From Drosophila pseudoobscura (lineage: Eukaryota > Arthropoda > Insecta > Diptera > Drosophilidae), in contig NC_046681.1 of assembly GCF_009870125.1 (NCBI RefSeq), forward strand, positions 25,442,001-25,506,000: DNA of 64,000 bases, in the 5' to 3' direction. The notes below the pieces were generated by a model, which made no database searches, was not told the DNA's origin, and saw nothing but the letters and a program-made list of their open reading frames with translations. Within the stretch, counting starts at the first letter, position 1, and the number at the start of each line of letters is the position of its first letter. Positions 38,326 through 48,710 of the stretch are shown here, piece by piece. The position numbers and the translations under genes are program-made.

Positions 38326-39123
38326 TTATACAAAAACCTGCAGATAGCCATCAATAAACTCTCGGCAGAGGGGACAGTGATCCCGCGTGTCCCTGTGCGC
38401 TTGCACCTGCACTAAGCACTCTGCGCACAGGCATAGATGACGGCAGGGCAGGATCACAATGTTGGTTCGGCGCTCCATGCACACCACACAGCTCCCGCTA
38501 CTTGGTGGGGCTCCATCGTTGGCCTCGCTAGAATCACTCCAACTTATTCGGTTTAGCTGGCGTTCTGTCCACAGATAAGCGCTCTGCGTTTTCTCTGAGA
38601 TCTCTGTGCGGGCCCGCTGCAGCTGGTAGTTGAGTAGCAAGTACACGTTGCGCCGGAACATGTAGAGAACCAGCAGCAGCGCGACGACAATCGAGATCCG
38701 GAAGAAACTGTTAAACAAACTCAGGCAGCGGGCCAGAAAGGCCTGTATATAGTCCAATAGAAGCAGAATCACCCAAAGTACAACGTTTCCCATGTCATCG
38801 AGCAGGCCCAAAAAGAACAAGGCACTGGATGGGAGAAAATCTCTGGCATTTATAAGTCCACCACGTGTGCCGCCCCGGAAATAGTCCGCCAAATCCAGGA
38901 AGTTGTTGTACAGCAAGTTGTAATAGCGTTGGAGCTCGCAGCCAGCGTATATCATCAGATGCCAGGCCCGAGTACTGCCATCCACCAAACAGTAGCCGAG
39001 AAAGTAGCTGCCCCACACAAAGTAGTACACGCCGGTTACGAACTTATTTATAACATAAGCTAGTGGCCGGAGCAGGGCTTCATCCAGGCAGTTGAGAATT
39101 TTCACCAGAAGGTATAGCATCAT
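38326..39123 (-). CDS. RING-finger membrane protein, copy A
   Basis: 265 aa, single exon. The N-terminal two-thirds is hydrophobic, with several likely membrane segments (about residues 20-50, 100-130, 140-160). The C-terminus (about 212-265) is a C3HC4-type RING: CVVC, CRH, LCLCAEC, CPLC, ending in a hydrophobic YLQVFV. This resembles RNF26, an ER-membrane ubiquitin ligase whose RING also sits at the extreme C-terminus; a family-level E3 ligase role is inferred. Start: first Met-Met after stops, context GAAATG. AATAAA on the minus strand (38244-38249) lies about 77 bp after the stop. Versus copy B it has Asn, Asn, Met and Leu at four positions; CMER and AECL look closer to typical RINGs. It faces Hr38 tail to tail and is divergent from the small gene 57 bp away. 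Confidence 0.9.
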   Translation of the reverse strand: MMLYLLVKILNCLDEALLRPLAYVINKFVTGVYYFVWGSYFLGYCLVDGSTRAWHLMIYAGCELQRYYNLLYNNFLDLADYFRGGTRGGLINARDFLPSSALFFLGLLDDMGNVVLWVILLLLDYIQAFLARCLSLFNSFFRISIVVALLLVLYMFRRNVYLLLNYQLQRARTEISEKTQSAYLWTERQLNRISWSDSSEANDGAPPSSGSCVVCMERRTNIVILPCRHLCLCAECLVQVQAHRDTRDHCPLCREFIDGYLQVFV

Positions 39124-39180
39124 TTCATTTCATGAGAAACAAATTATACAACAAACTCAAAACAAAACGAAATCAAAACA

Positions 39181-39639
39181 ATGACGCCGGTGCTAAATGA
39201 TGATGTTCGGAGAGCGATTGTCAAACTTTTGTGAGTAGTCAATAATCTTAACGATAGTGTTCAAGGTGATGAAGGCGTGTGAGGTGGGATGCAAGACGTC
39301 ACAAAATTATTTTTTTATAGTTTATAGTTCTGTAAGTGAAGTGCTTGGTCAGGGTAAATATTTAAATGAAGTGCTATATTCGGCTTCTTTAAGGATAGTA
39401 TTACAATTGTATTGTAAATGTCGTTTTATCCCTTATTTAAATATAAATACAAAAATCGATAGGAATATTATTTAACTCTGTGGATAGTTAGCGATATATA
39501 AGTCGATATAGATGTGGACGATAGTAGGGCGGGCATTCAAATCCGTTACGATGGAGTCTCATTCCCTTAATTTTTTTGAGCACTCCCTTCCCACAGCCGT
39601 CCCACGGCTCGAAACCCTCAAAACGATGCCATTTTATAG
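39181..39639 (+). pseudogene. Small divergent gene, copy A, cut by duplication
   Basis: Exon 1 (39181-39230) is identical to that of the intact copy at 42084. The donor GTGAGT, intron and acceptor TTCCCACAG (ending 39596) are kept, but after CGT CCC ACG the duplication junction at 39607 replaces the original exon 2. The fused frame reads through Hr38-3'UTR-derived sequence for a few codons to TAG at 39637-39639. If the parent gene is real, this copy encodes a protein with a foreign tail of about ten residues. Confidence 0.3.
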
Positions 39640-42504
39640 CCGTTACAACAATGTATATCAATCACGCACCACAGACACACTTACATATAATAACATATAT
39701 ATGATATATAATAGTCATAAGGAAACTACTTTGTACCTACACAAAACATACAATACATGAAACCTTCATACATACTATATACTATATACAGATACATATA
39801 TTTTGAATAGAAAGAAAAAACAACAACTTTTACCAGTTACTTCTGGCGCAAATGCGACATATATACATACTATATAGCCATAACCGGAACATACAAATAC
39901 ATATTTTTTGGGTTCGTTGTTCTTTTTGTAATTTTATATATACATACATATGTACATACGCATACATATAGTACTACTATATGTGAATGTCAAGTGTGGA
40001 TTCATATTTTTGAGATAAAGTTACAAAAGAGAAAACCAAATAAGAAAAAAATGGCAACCAACCGTAAAACGTGAAATTTTTCGATGAACCGATTTTAAAA
40101 GAAAACTTTTTAAACATGCTATGAAAATGATATACATAATATATACACCTACACACTATATATTTTGAAATATATATACATATATATTTTACTATAAAAG
40201 AGTTCAGATTTAGACTAGGAGCAGCGCCTCAAGCTTTATATAAAAAACAAATTGGCACAAATTAAATTTAAAGCATTAGTTAGATGTTTTTCGAAAGATA
40301 ATATTATACATAATGCGTCTATTGGTGCAGATCAGATCATATATCATATATCCACAAAACACACCCTCAGATAGAGATTCACCCACACCACACAACACAC
40401 AACAGAGATAGTAACTTAAGCTATATTCAACCTATTTGTGCGCCTACTACTAGCAAAGACCGGTACCAGAAGAAATACCTAAAGATGCTATAAGTATACA
40501 TATAGTGTAACAGTTATTTTATGCTATATAGATGAGTACAGAGAAGCGTTATGGTTATATAGCCCGTTGTGTAATTTTATTCTAATTTGTACGTTTCATT
40601 TAACTCTTAAATATCGGAAACAATATGCATATGAATGTTATGGTATAGATACATATATAGTACATAATATATATTTATATATAGGTATATATATATGTAT
40701 GTATGTATTTATGTATCGGGCAATTCAATTTACTCTTCAATTCAATACAAAGCAAAGCAAATCATTTCATTTCGAATTAAATTTATATTTAAATAAAGAT
40801 GTAAGCCTAAACATAAAAACATGAAACATTTTTTCTATATCTGTCTTTTAAACAAATTAGTTATACAAACCAAAACGTATTTACATAAATGTATACAACA
40901 AAAATCGTATATTCTAATTGGTTTGAAATAAAAACTAAATCAATTTAATTTCTCCGAGTATGTGTTACAAACAGTTCACGTGTTGTATCATCTGGGATTC
41001 GAATGCTCTTTTGTTTTATTCTAGCTGTGCGTAAAATTAAAAATATTTTTTATTATTATTAAAATTATTGCAGACACTTCTCCTGAGTCTTTTAGGATTT
41101 TTGTATTGTCTTTCGTTCTATATCTTTGGATATATCTTAACTTATGCTAGTTTTATTGGAGCTTGACATTCGAATTAGCAGTCTTATGTAGGGGTGTGAT
41201 TCTTCAACTAACTTATAAAATATGTAAAGGTCTTTATACAAAAACCTGCAGATAGCCATCAATAAACTCTCGGCAGAGGGGACAGTGATCCCGCGTGTCC
41301 CTGTGCGCTTGCACCTGCACTGAGCACTCTGCGCACAGGCATAGATGACGGCAGGGCAGGATCACAATGTTGGTTCGGCGCTCCCTGCACACCACACAGC
41401 TCCCGCTACTTGGTGGGGCTCCATCGTTGGCCTCGCTAGAATCACTCCAACTTATTCGGTTTAGCTGGCGTTCTGTCCACAGATAAGCGCTCTGCGTTTT
41501 CTCTGAGATCTCTGTGCGGGCCCGCTGCAGCTGGTAGTTGAGTAGCAAGTACACGTAGCGCCGGAACATGTAGAGAACCAGCAGCAGCGCGACGACAATC
41601 GAGATCCGGAAGAAACTGTTAAACAAACTCAGGCAGCGGGCCAGAAAGGCCTGTATATAGTCCAATAGAAGCAGAATCACCCAAAGTACAACTTTTCCCA
41701 TGTCATCGAGCAGGCCCAAAAAGAACAAGGCACTGGATGGGAGAAAATCTCTGGCATTTATAAGTCCACCACGTGTGCCGCCCCGGAAATAGTCCGCCAA
41801 ATCCAGGAAGTTGTTGTACAGCAAGTTGTAATAGCGTTGGAGCTCGCAGCCAGCGTATATCATCAGATGCCAGGCCCGAGTACTGCCATCCACCAAACAG
41901 TAGCCGAGAAAGTAGCTGCCCCACACAAAGTAGTACACGCCGGTTACGAACTTATTTATAACATAAGCTAGTGGCCGGAGCAGGGCTTCATCCAGGCAGT
42001 TGAGAATTTTCACCAGAAGGTATAGCATCATTTCATGAGAAACAAATTATACAACAAACTCAAAACAAAACGAAATCAAAACAATGACGCCGGTGCTAAA
42101 TGATGATGTTCGGAGAGCGATTGTCAAACTTTTGTGAGTAGTCGATAATCTTAACGATAGTGTTCAAGGTGATGAAGGCGTGTGAGGTGGGATGCAAGAC
42201 GTCACAAAATTATTTTTTTATAGTTTATAGTTCTGTAAGTGAAGTGCTTGGTCAGGGTAAATATTTAAATGAAGTGCTATATTCGGCTTCTTTAAGGATA
42301 GTATTACAATTGTATTGTAAATGTCGTTTTATCCCTTATTTAAATATAAATACAAAAATCGATAGGAATTTAACTCTGTGGATAGTTAGCGATATATAAG
42401 TCGATATAGATGTGGACGATAGTAGGGCGGGCATTCAAATCCATTACGATGGAGTCTCATTCCCTTAATTTTTTTGAGCACTCCCTTCCCACAGCCGTCC
42501 CACG
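39609..42504 (+). repeat. Tandem duplication, copy B
   Basis: Second copy of the unit, ending where the sequence continues as ATCATGTACTCC instead of the junction. Copy B keeps the intact right-hand context (full small divergent gene, then the ANL gene), while copy A keeps the intact left-hand context (Hr38 3' UTR). Near identity implies a very recent event, or collapsed or split haplotypes in an assembly. Confidence 0.95.
41234..42031 (-). CDS. RING-finger membrane protein, copy B
   Basis: 265 aa, identical to copy A except for four replacements: Asn to Lys and Asn to Tyr in the membrane region (GKVVLW, RRYVYLL), Met to Arg directly after the second RING cysteine (CVVCRERR), and Leu to Ser in AECS. 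All zinc ligands remain. All four coding differences change the protein and none is silent. The frame is intact, so the copy could be functional; the Arg after Cys is unusual for this RING class but not obviously destructive. Both copies have their own upstream sequence, since the duplication covers about 480 bp upstream of the start. Role as in copy A: predicted membrane-bound ubiquitin ligase. Confidence 0.9.
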   Translation of the reverse strand: MMLYLLVKILNCLDEALLRPLAYVINKFVTGVYYFVWGSYFLGYCLVDGSTRAWHLMIYAGCELQRYYNLLYNNFLDLADYFRGGTRGGLINARDFLPSSALFFLGLLDDMGKVVLWVILLLLDYIQAFLARCLSLFNSFFRISIVVALLLVLYMFRRYVYLLLNYQLQRARTEISEKTQSAYLWTERQLNRISWSDSSEANDGAPPSSGSCVVCRERRTNIVILPCRHLCLCAECSVQVQAHRDTRDHCPLCREFIDGYLQVFV

Positions 42505-42564
42505 ATCATGTACTCCTTGGAGATGTGGTGGCGCACAAATTTGCAGCTAAAACAGTATTTTTAA
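42084..42564 (+). CDS. Candidate 39-aa protein gene, two exons
   Basis: join(42084-42133, 42495-42564). ATG context is good (AAAACAATGACG). Exon 1 encodes MTPVLNDDVRRAIVKL plus two bases; donor TT|GTGAGT; a branch-like CTTAAT and acceptor CTTCCCACAG at 42485-42494; exon 2 continues FRPTIMYSLEMWW and closes at TAA 42562-42564. The 360-bp intron and the matching phase support a real gene, but 39 codons is too short for confidence. It starts 52 bp from the oppositely directed RING gene, suggesting a shared bidirectional promoter. No family is recognised. Alternative: chance ORF in the RING 5' region. Confidence 0.35.
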
Positions 42565-43023
42565 GTTCTGATTTTTCAAAAGGATGTCTGAATGTGAAAT
42601 GTTTCGTCTATAAAATTTGAATGAAAATTAATGCTGTAAATACTAAAGCACTTAGGAAAGGCTAATATTCTACTCTAATTCACTGGGACTGCAAACAATA
42701 ATCTAGAAACTAAACAAAAAAGGAACATAGTAGTATTCCATGAGTATACAATCACACGTACATCAGTACATGCATCAGATTGTCAAAATTGCTCAATCAT
42801 TTCCCATAGCCGAGTAGTCAAACACTTTTGCAACGAATCACAAAACATACAATTTACAAAACCGGTGAAATCTGTGGTGAAAAAAAAAAAGTAAAAGCAA
42901 CAGAGAAATTTACACAAAAATTTAGCTTTATCCCTTTTCAACATCTCGAACATCGTGTGAAACGCGAGACAGTGCTGTGAGTAAAGGACTTTTTGAACGA
43001 AAGAATACGAAAGGAAATTCAAA
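42565..43023. other. Intergenic, upstream of ANL gene
   Basis: About 460 bp, AT-rich, with no coding potential. It should hold the promoter and 5' UTR of the ANL gene; no clear TATA or DRE element is visible. Confidence 0.4.
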
Positions 43024-44993
43024 ATGTTCGCAAATTTATTGCGGGGTTGCCGCCAGCGTGTGGGATGGCGCCCGATGACACAGCGTTATTTCTGCTTAAA
43101 TCTGGTCTACAAGGTTAGTGGCTCCACAAGCAATATTCCCAGTTCCCACTCACGTCCTCCTTCTGCGCAGGATGATTACGTTGAGAGGTTGCGGAAGAGC
43201 TTCAACGCGGAGGAGCGCGGCAGCAAATTGCTCTTGCCAACGTACAAGAAGGCCATGCTCTATCCGGACGATCTGGCCATTAGAGATAATGTGGGCGAGT
43301 TCACCTACTTCCAGCTGTATATGACGGCCAAGCGACTATCCATACAGATCTCCAATATATGCGGTAGATATTGAACATTGAACCCCTGGCACCTAAAGAG
43401 TGGGTCACTCACACCTCAAAGTTTGTTCTTTCAGGCAGCGGCGCTTCGTTGCCTGTCGGATTTTTCTGTGCAAACGATGCCATGTGGATTGTGATGCTGT
43501 GGAGCTGCTGGATGTCCGGCCAGGTAGCAGTGCCCCTGCGTACGAGCCCAAGCCTGGAGCTGTTGCGTCTCCAGGCAATCGACTGTAAGGCAAAGCTGTT
43601 CCTTGGCACTCCCGAAAACGCGAGCATTGTCGACGAACTGGCCCAGACCCTGAAGGCGGCCACCATTGTACTGGACCATGACTTTGTGCCTCCAGTGAAG
43701 GAAATCTCCTCCACATCGATGTACGCCCAGCAGCTGGTGGTCAGCCGAGAGTCGGGCGTTCTGATGCCAGAGGCCATGCTGCCCAATGACTTCTACGAGA
43801 ACAGCATAGCCATGCTGCTGTACACGTCCACGTCCACGTCCACGTCCGACGAGAGCCACACCCCCAAGCCGGTGCTGCTCACCCACCGCAATGTCGACGA
43901 CCAGATCCGCTGCCTGATCAACACCTGGCGCCTGGGGCCCAGCGACACCTTGCTGCCGGTCCTGCCGATGGTGCACATGCACATCGCCATTGGGGCAGTG
44001 CTAGATGTTGGCGGCAATGTGGTACTCGAGCCGAGCTGCAACGCCAGCAGCATCTGGAATTCGCTGCTGGGCGTCAACCTGTCGAGCAAGAAGCGCTGCA
44101 CCTGCTTCCTGGCCAAGCCCATCGTGTACAAGCAACTGATTGCCGAATACCAAAAGATGTTCCTCAAAGACGAACACATGGTCGAGTACATTAAGAAGCA
44201 CTGCAGCGAGAAGATGCGTTTAATGGCCACTGGCTTTGCTCTGTTGCCGGATTCGGTGTTCAATTACTGGCGCGATATCACCGGCCATCACATCTTGGAA
44301 TACTACGGCACGTTGGAGACGGGCCTCGTCCTGGGCCATACCATCGAGGAGGGTCCGAAGGAGCTGCCCAAATTGGTTCCCGAAAAAGGTGTCCCCAAGC
44401 CAACTGCCAGATTCGTTTCATCCAACTACAAGCCGCGCACGCTGGGGTCTCCTCTCCAGGGGGTCACTGCCCGACTGATGGGTCCAACGGGAGAAGAGAT
44501 CTTCAAGTGCCAGAACCATGGCGCTGGCCCTGTGAAAACAGGGCCTTTGAGTGAGGCCTCCAGTATTCCAGTGCGTAATTTTGATCCCGCCAAAGCTGCT
44601 GTTCAAGGAGGACTGGAGATTTCCTGCAGGCGTCTTTCTGGGGAGGAGCTCCCGGCCGGGATGGAAGTAGAGGAGATCTTCATTCCCACCGGCGACATAT
44701 GCGCCTATTACAACGACAACTTTTACTTCATTAGCAAGGCGTGCGATGTGATAACCGTCGGCGGTATCCAGGTCAACGCCTCGGAAGTGAAGAAGTTGCT
44801 CCTCTCGCATCCAAAAATCAACGACGTGGCCATACTGGCCATCCCGGATTCGGTGTGGGGCAATCGACTCTGTGTCGTTTGCATTGTCTCGCCCGACGTC
44901 CAGATTGAGCTGGAGACCATCGAGACATATTGCCACGAACACTTGCCGCCCTTCAAGTGTCCCCATGTCGTAAAGCTGCTCCACGTTAACTAG
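43024..44993 (+). CDS. ACSF3-like ANL-superfamily protein, motifs eroded
   Basis: Exons 43024-43113, 43171-43363 and 43435-44993 give 613 aa. The first intron is 57 bp and in frame (donor AAG|GTTAGT, acceptor CTGCGCAG), so retaining it would give 632 aa. The second intron (43364-43434) is forced by the frame. The N-terminus MFANLLRGCRQRVGWRPMTQ is Arg-rich without acidic residues, like a mitochondrial presequence. The middle and end match acyl-CoA synthetases of the ACSF3 (malonyl-CoA synthetase) type: VLPMVHMHIAIGA, MRLMATGFALLP, LEYYGTLETG, PTGD, and a C-terminal INDVAILAIPDSVWG block. Odd: the nucleotide-binding loop YTSGTTG-PKG is replaced by YTSTSTSTSDESHTPKP over an ACGTCC repeat; the GRxD motif reads SKACD; and the protein ends before the catalytic-lysine motif. 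Activity is doubtful. Confidence 0.85.
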
Positions 44994-45593
44994 TTTCGAT
45001 TCCCAGTGTAGATGTGTATATGGGACACGGCACGGACCAAAAGTTGTGGGAAACAATAATTTTGAAAACATGACATAAAAATTCAAGAAAACTCGAAACA
45101 ATAATAACAAAATAATATGTTTAAACTTTGATCTGATTATGAGATTTTCTTTAAGTCAAGTCATTTCAAACTTCTGTTGAAACATATTTCGGGCTAGCAG
45201 CGAGCTCTTATGAAAAATGGCTACAACGACATTTTTTCAGCTTAGATTGCATTCCTTTCCCAATGCCAAGGACGGGAGGAGGCAATTTATAGGTCCAAGA
45301 GGCCTCTGCAACATAATTTTGAAATCAGATTCGTTTGGATTCGTTCGGAGCGGCTGTAAAAGACGATTTTTTGCATGGCTGGAATTGAATTCCTTGGATC
45401 CTTGGAAATCCTTTTACAAAATACATTTCAATCCACATAAGTCGTGATTATAAGCCTGGCTAGATGAATAACCAACGACCCTTTGGGTTGCTCAATATAT
45501 CCCTTCTGGTTTTCTATATGGAGTACAGCATATAGGCATGTGTGTTATGTAATCTTATGATTTATGTATTTTGTTTTTGTTAAATACTTAGAG
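44994..45593. other. Intergenic between ANL gene and ik2 (convergent)
   Basis: Tail-to-tail spacer of 600 bp. No canonical AATAAA was placed with confidence for either gene; CATAAA (about 45074) could serve the ANL gene. A 76-codon open frame at 45217-45447 has a fair ATG context but no recognisable features, and is treated as chance. Confidence 0.4.
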
Positions 45594-48076
45594 CTAACTT
45601 GTTTCCAGGCTGCCATTTGCGATACCTAATTTGTTCAGAAATGTGATTAGTTCGCTGTTTTTCCTCATTACAGCCATCACCTCCTGCTGATGCTGCTGCA
45701 TCTCTCGTAGCGTGTTCCGCTCCTTCATCTTGAGCAGCTGTATATTGTTGTGCATGGTATTTGTGTCCCCATCCAGACTCTGTTCCGTCTTGATGTGATA
45801 CAGCTCATCGCGTATGCCATTTAGCTTCCGCTCGCAATCCCTTACATCCTTCTCGAGGATCTGTGTCTTCAGGTACACCGTCTGCGCCAGCTTATACCAA
45901 TCTGCCAGGCACTCGGCTATCTGGGCCACCGCTGGATTCACATTATCCAAGAGCAACGCCTTCAGCCGCTTGCCATTATGATCTACTTTGATCTTCTCCA
46001 GCGCATGGAACTGCTCGTCGTTGTACGTGAGCGTACGCGTGGCACGATCACGGAGTAAATGCTGCCAGGAGTCGCGCAGCCGCTCCACAAGATATTTAGC
46101 CTGGGCGCTGGCCCTCGTCCGGCAGGGACACTTCTTGCCATGCATCGACGAGGTCCATTGATCGCTATTTTTAGAGAAATATCCCAAGATATACTCTTAA
46201 TCTGCCAGATAATTTATATCTCCAACTCACTTGAGCTCGTCGTCTTGGACAAAATGCTTATGCATTTGTGAGATGACATCAGCGGCTCCATCAAAATCGT
46301 TCTTTACATTTTTCAATGTCTTCAGCAGGATTTTCAGCTCCTGATCTCCCTTTGTCTGCGTGAAGGATGTAATATTTTTATAAATGGATTCACATACAGA
46401 CAAAAACCAATCACTTCACCTTGGCCGTACTCTGGACCACATCGGCATAATCAATCACAGTGGATAGGAGGTTGTCAAAGCTCTCGGTTTTTCTGCATTT
46501 AGATAAAAGGAATTGTTAGTAGAGTACTCACAGAAGATCAATGTTCCCAGTACTCACTTCCGTAGCAGGGTAATTGTGGTGATGAGCATCTCTACAAAAT
46601 GCTCCACACCCTTCTTGATGAGTATATCCATTGAGGTGAAGATGTCCACCCGTCGCTTGCACTCGTGGCCCACGCTACAGGCTGCCTTGGCCAGGCTGGC
46701 ATCATTCTCCACGGATACATTTGGGGGGAACACTGGGAACTTGGGTAAGTCCAATTGCTGTGGCAGCTGGACATTGTTATCATCGTTGCTGTAGAGGAAT
46801 ATGGGCTGCTCTGTGGTTGTGGTGGGAAATGCTTTAGCTGGAACAGAATTATTTTATTGCAGATGGAACGCGACTCCCAGAAACGTTTTGTGCTTACCAA
46901 TCGTGCGAGGGGTGACCTTCTTCTCCAAATGCTCGTTATTGAACAGCAGGATCTGCTTCTCCAGGGGCACCTCTGTTTGCAGGAAGATGCGTTCCCGGAA
47001 GTTGTCAATCTGCTCTTCAGGCTCCAGGAATACCTCCACGGAACTCGTTCGATTCGTATAGAAAACATGAATAACCCGCTTCCGCAGGATGAGTGTAACC
47101 TCTTGAAAGAATCTGTCAAAGGACCAAGTCTTTTCGCGATTCTCCTCCAGCAGGCCAGCCAGAAGGGGCGTCACCAGGGTTTTGAGACCCTGCGACAGAT
47201 GGGCATGCGGCGGCAGGGTTGTGGACCACTCAATGGGTCCGTTCTCCGAGAGCTGTGTGCCGGAAATGACACCCGAGGCTTTCTTGGTGGTGATTTGATG
47301 CATTGTCTCGCGATTCTTGCGACCGCCAAAGGGACGGAAAGGCAGATTTCCAGTGGCCACATGGTAGAGGGTCACACCAATCGACCACAGATCCACGTTG
47401 GCGGTAAACGAGCGCTGGATGGACTTGCGCAGAACAGCACGCTCGTAGAGATCGGGATGTAGGTACTCCTCGGTGCCGTAAAGCGAGGCAAAGGGCTGAT
47501 TATCCTCCAGTTCGCGGGCAGCACCAAAGTCCGTCAGTTTGTAGATAGTTTGGCCATCTTCCGAAATGAATTTCATAATGTTGCCGGGCTTGAGATCGCG
47601 ATGAACCAATTTGTTGTCACGCAGATGCTTCATGCCCGCACAGAGATGCTCCAGGACCAGCAAAAACTCGTGCTCGGGCAGGCCGTAGCAGTTCTCCGGG
47701 TCGTCCAGAATGTTGAACAGACTGCCTCCGGTGCACAGCTCCATGACGATCACCTTGCCACGTCCCTCCTGATCCTCTTCGATGGCCAGCAGCTTGACAA
47801 TGTTCTCGTGGTTCACCTTCTTGAGGGCCTCGAATTCTCGCATCTGGACATCCGCCGGCCGCATATGGCTATACGGATTGAAGGTCTTCACGGCCACCGA
47901 CTCGCCTGTAATTTTGTTCACTCCCTGCGTGAGATGGCGGAAAAGAGGGTCAACAATAGGAAAGTCATTGGAAGCGACAGTGAGTCTTTTACCTGGAAAA
48001 CGGAGCCGGTGGCGCCTTTGCCCAGCACGCTGGTGGTGCACCACACATAGCTGACCGAGCCACGCAGAAACGACAT
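45594..48076 (-). CDS. ik2: ik2, IKK-epsilon/TBK1-type kinase
   Basis: complement(join(45594-46164, 46231-46355, 46420-46492, 46558-46837, 46898-47924, 47993-48076)), 2160 nt, 719 aa; five introns of 60-68 bp, all phases agree. Kinase domain near residues 9-300: glycine loop GKGATGSVF (19-27), VAVK41, HRD138LKPGN, D160FG, activation-loop Ser175 in SLYGTEEYLHPD, as in TBK1 around its Ser172. A ubiquitin-like domain follows (HVFYTNRTSSVEVFLEP), then helical coiled-coil C-terminal regions rich in Glu, Lys and Gln. Known: fly Ik2 acts with Spindle-F in bristle and oocyte cytoskeleton organisation and dendrite pruning, and triggers DIAP1 turnover; it is not part of NF-kB signalling as the mammalian homologues are. 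Start: ATG at 48076, context AAACATG. Divergent from the gene at 48711. Confidence 0.96.
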
Positions 48077-48710
48077 GTTTGCAGTTTGTTGTTTTTATAA
48101 TTTTTCTTTGTTTTTCTGCATCGGAATTTTCTGTTATAGGGATGTTAAATTTTTGATATATCAATATATCGATATATAGGCTTGATTGGTATCGGCACTT
48201 TTTTGCGAAGAACAAAACGTATAGGCGTTTTGTTTGGAAAATTAAAGTTTATAGCCGTATATTCTATACGCTATCCACCTACTGGCCTATGGGTTGATTC
48301 AATTGCCGACTCTTTTGGCCTATGTTATTCCCATCAACATTTTGTTGGCAACAGGCTGCAGAGTATTTTGTTAAAAAGGTATGCACATCAAAGCAAACTA
48401 TCGATAGTCATCTATCAAAAAGCCAATCGATAGTTCCTTAATTAAAATATTGCACACCGCTGATTTTTTTGTTGTTTTACGTGCGCGTTAAAATTTTGGC
48501 AGCTTATTTATTATTATTTTTAGGGATACGGAAAATTAGGAAAAATAATTTAATGCTTTTAAGTGATATTAAAAGAAGGTCAATAAACGCGGAACGGAAG
48601 ATAGACGGAAGATACTTAGGTAATACCGGAATTTCGTTTGGGGCCGTGAAAATCGTATGTGCGAAAACAGTTAAGAAAAATCGGAAAATAAAGAAAAGCC
48701 AGCTTATAAA
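48077..48710. promoter_or_regulatory. Divergent promoter region with DRE sites
   Basis: The 634 bp between the ik2 start and the rightward gene contain TATCGATA (DRE, the DREF site) at 48167-48174 and 48399-48406, and a related ATCGATA at about 48426-48432. DRE elements mark broadly expressed Drosophila promoters and also bind BEAF-32, which favours head-to-head gene pairs. Open frames here (48182-48433, 48469-48732) lack coding character and are more likely leader sequence. Confidence 0.6.

Larger units (their letters stand above)
36703..39606 (+). repeat. Tandem duplication, copy A
   Basis: Direct repeat of about 2.9 kb, the partner of 39609-42504. It begins TCGAAACCCTCAAAACGATG and ends CAGCCGTCCCACG. 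By eye I find about 15 differences from copy B (single-base changes plus small indels, including a 7-bp insertion in B and a 5-bp repeat change near 39125). It contains the distal Hr38 3' UTR, RING gene copy A, the start region and first exon of the small divergent gene, and a cut-off second exon. Two bases (GC, 39607-39608) fill the junction with copy B. Confidence 0.95.

Noticed and set aside
39115..39134. TTTCATTTCATG resembling the end of a fly microRNA (miR-288)
   Set aside because: Only a partial match from memory, no hairpin, and it coincides with the RING start codon and a 5-bp repeat absent from copy B.
39257..39475. 72-codon frame conserved in both duplication copies (also 42160-42399)
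   Set aside because: Preserved only because the copies are almost identical; the copies end differently after a small indel and the region looks like an intron of the small divergent gene.
45217..45447. 76-codon frame between the ANL gene and ik2
   Set aside because: Reasonable ATG context but no recognisable motif and no splice partner; sits in a convergent spacer.
46755..47462. 235-codon frame antisense to ik2
   Set aside because: Wholly opposite the kinase exons and crossing an ik2 intron; a shadow of real coding sequence.
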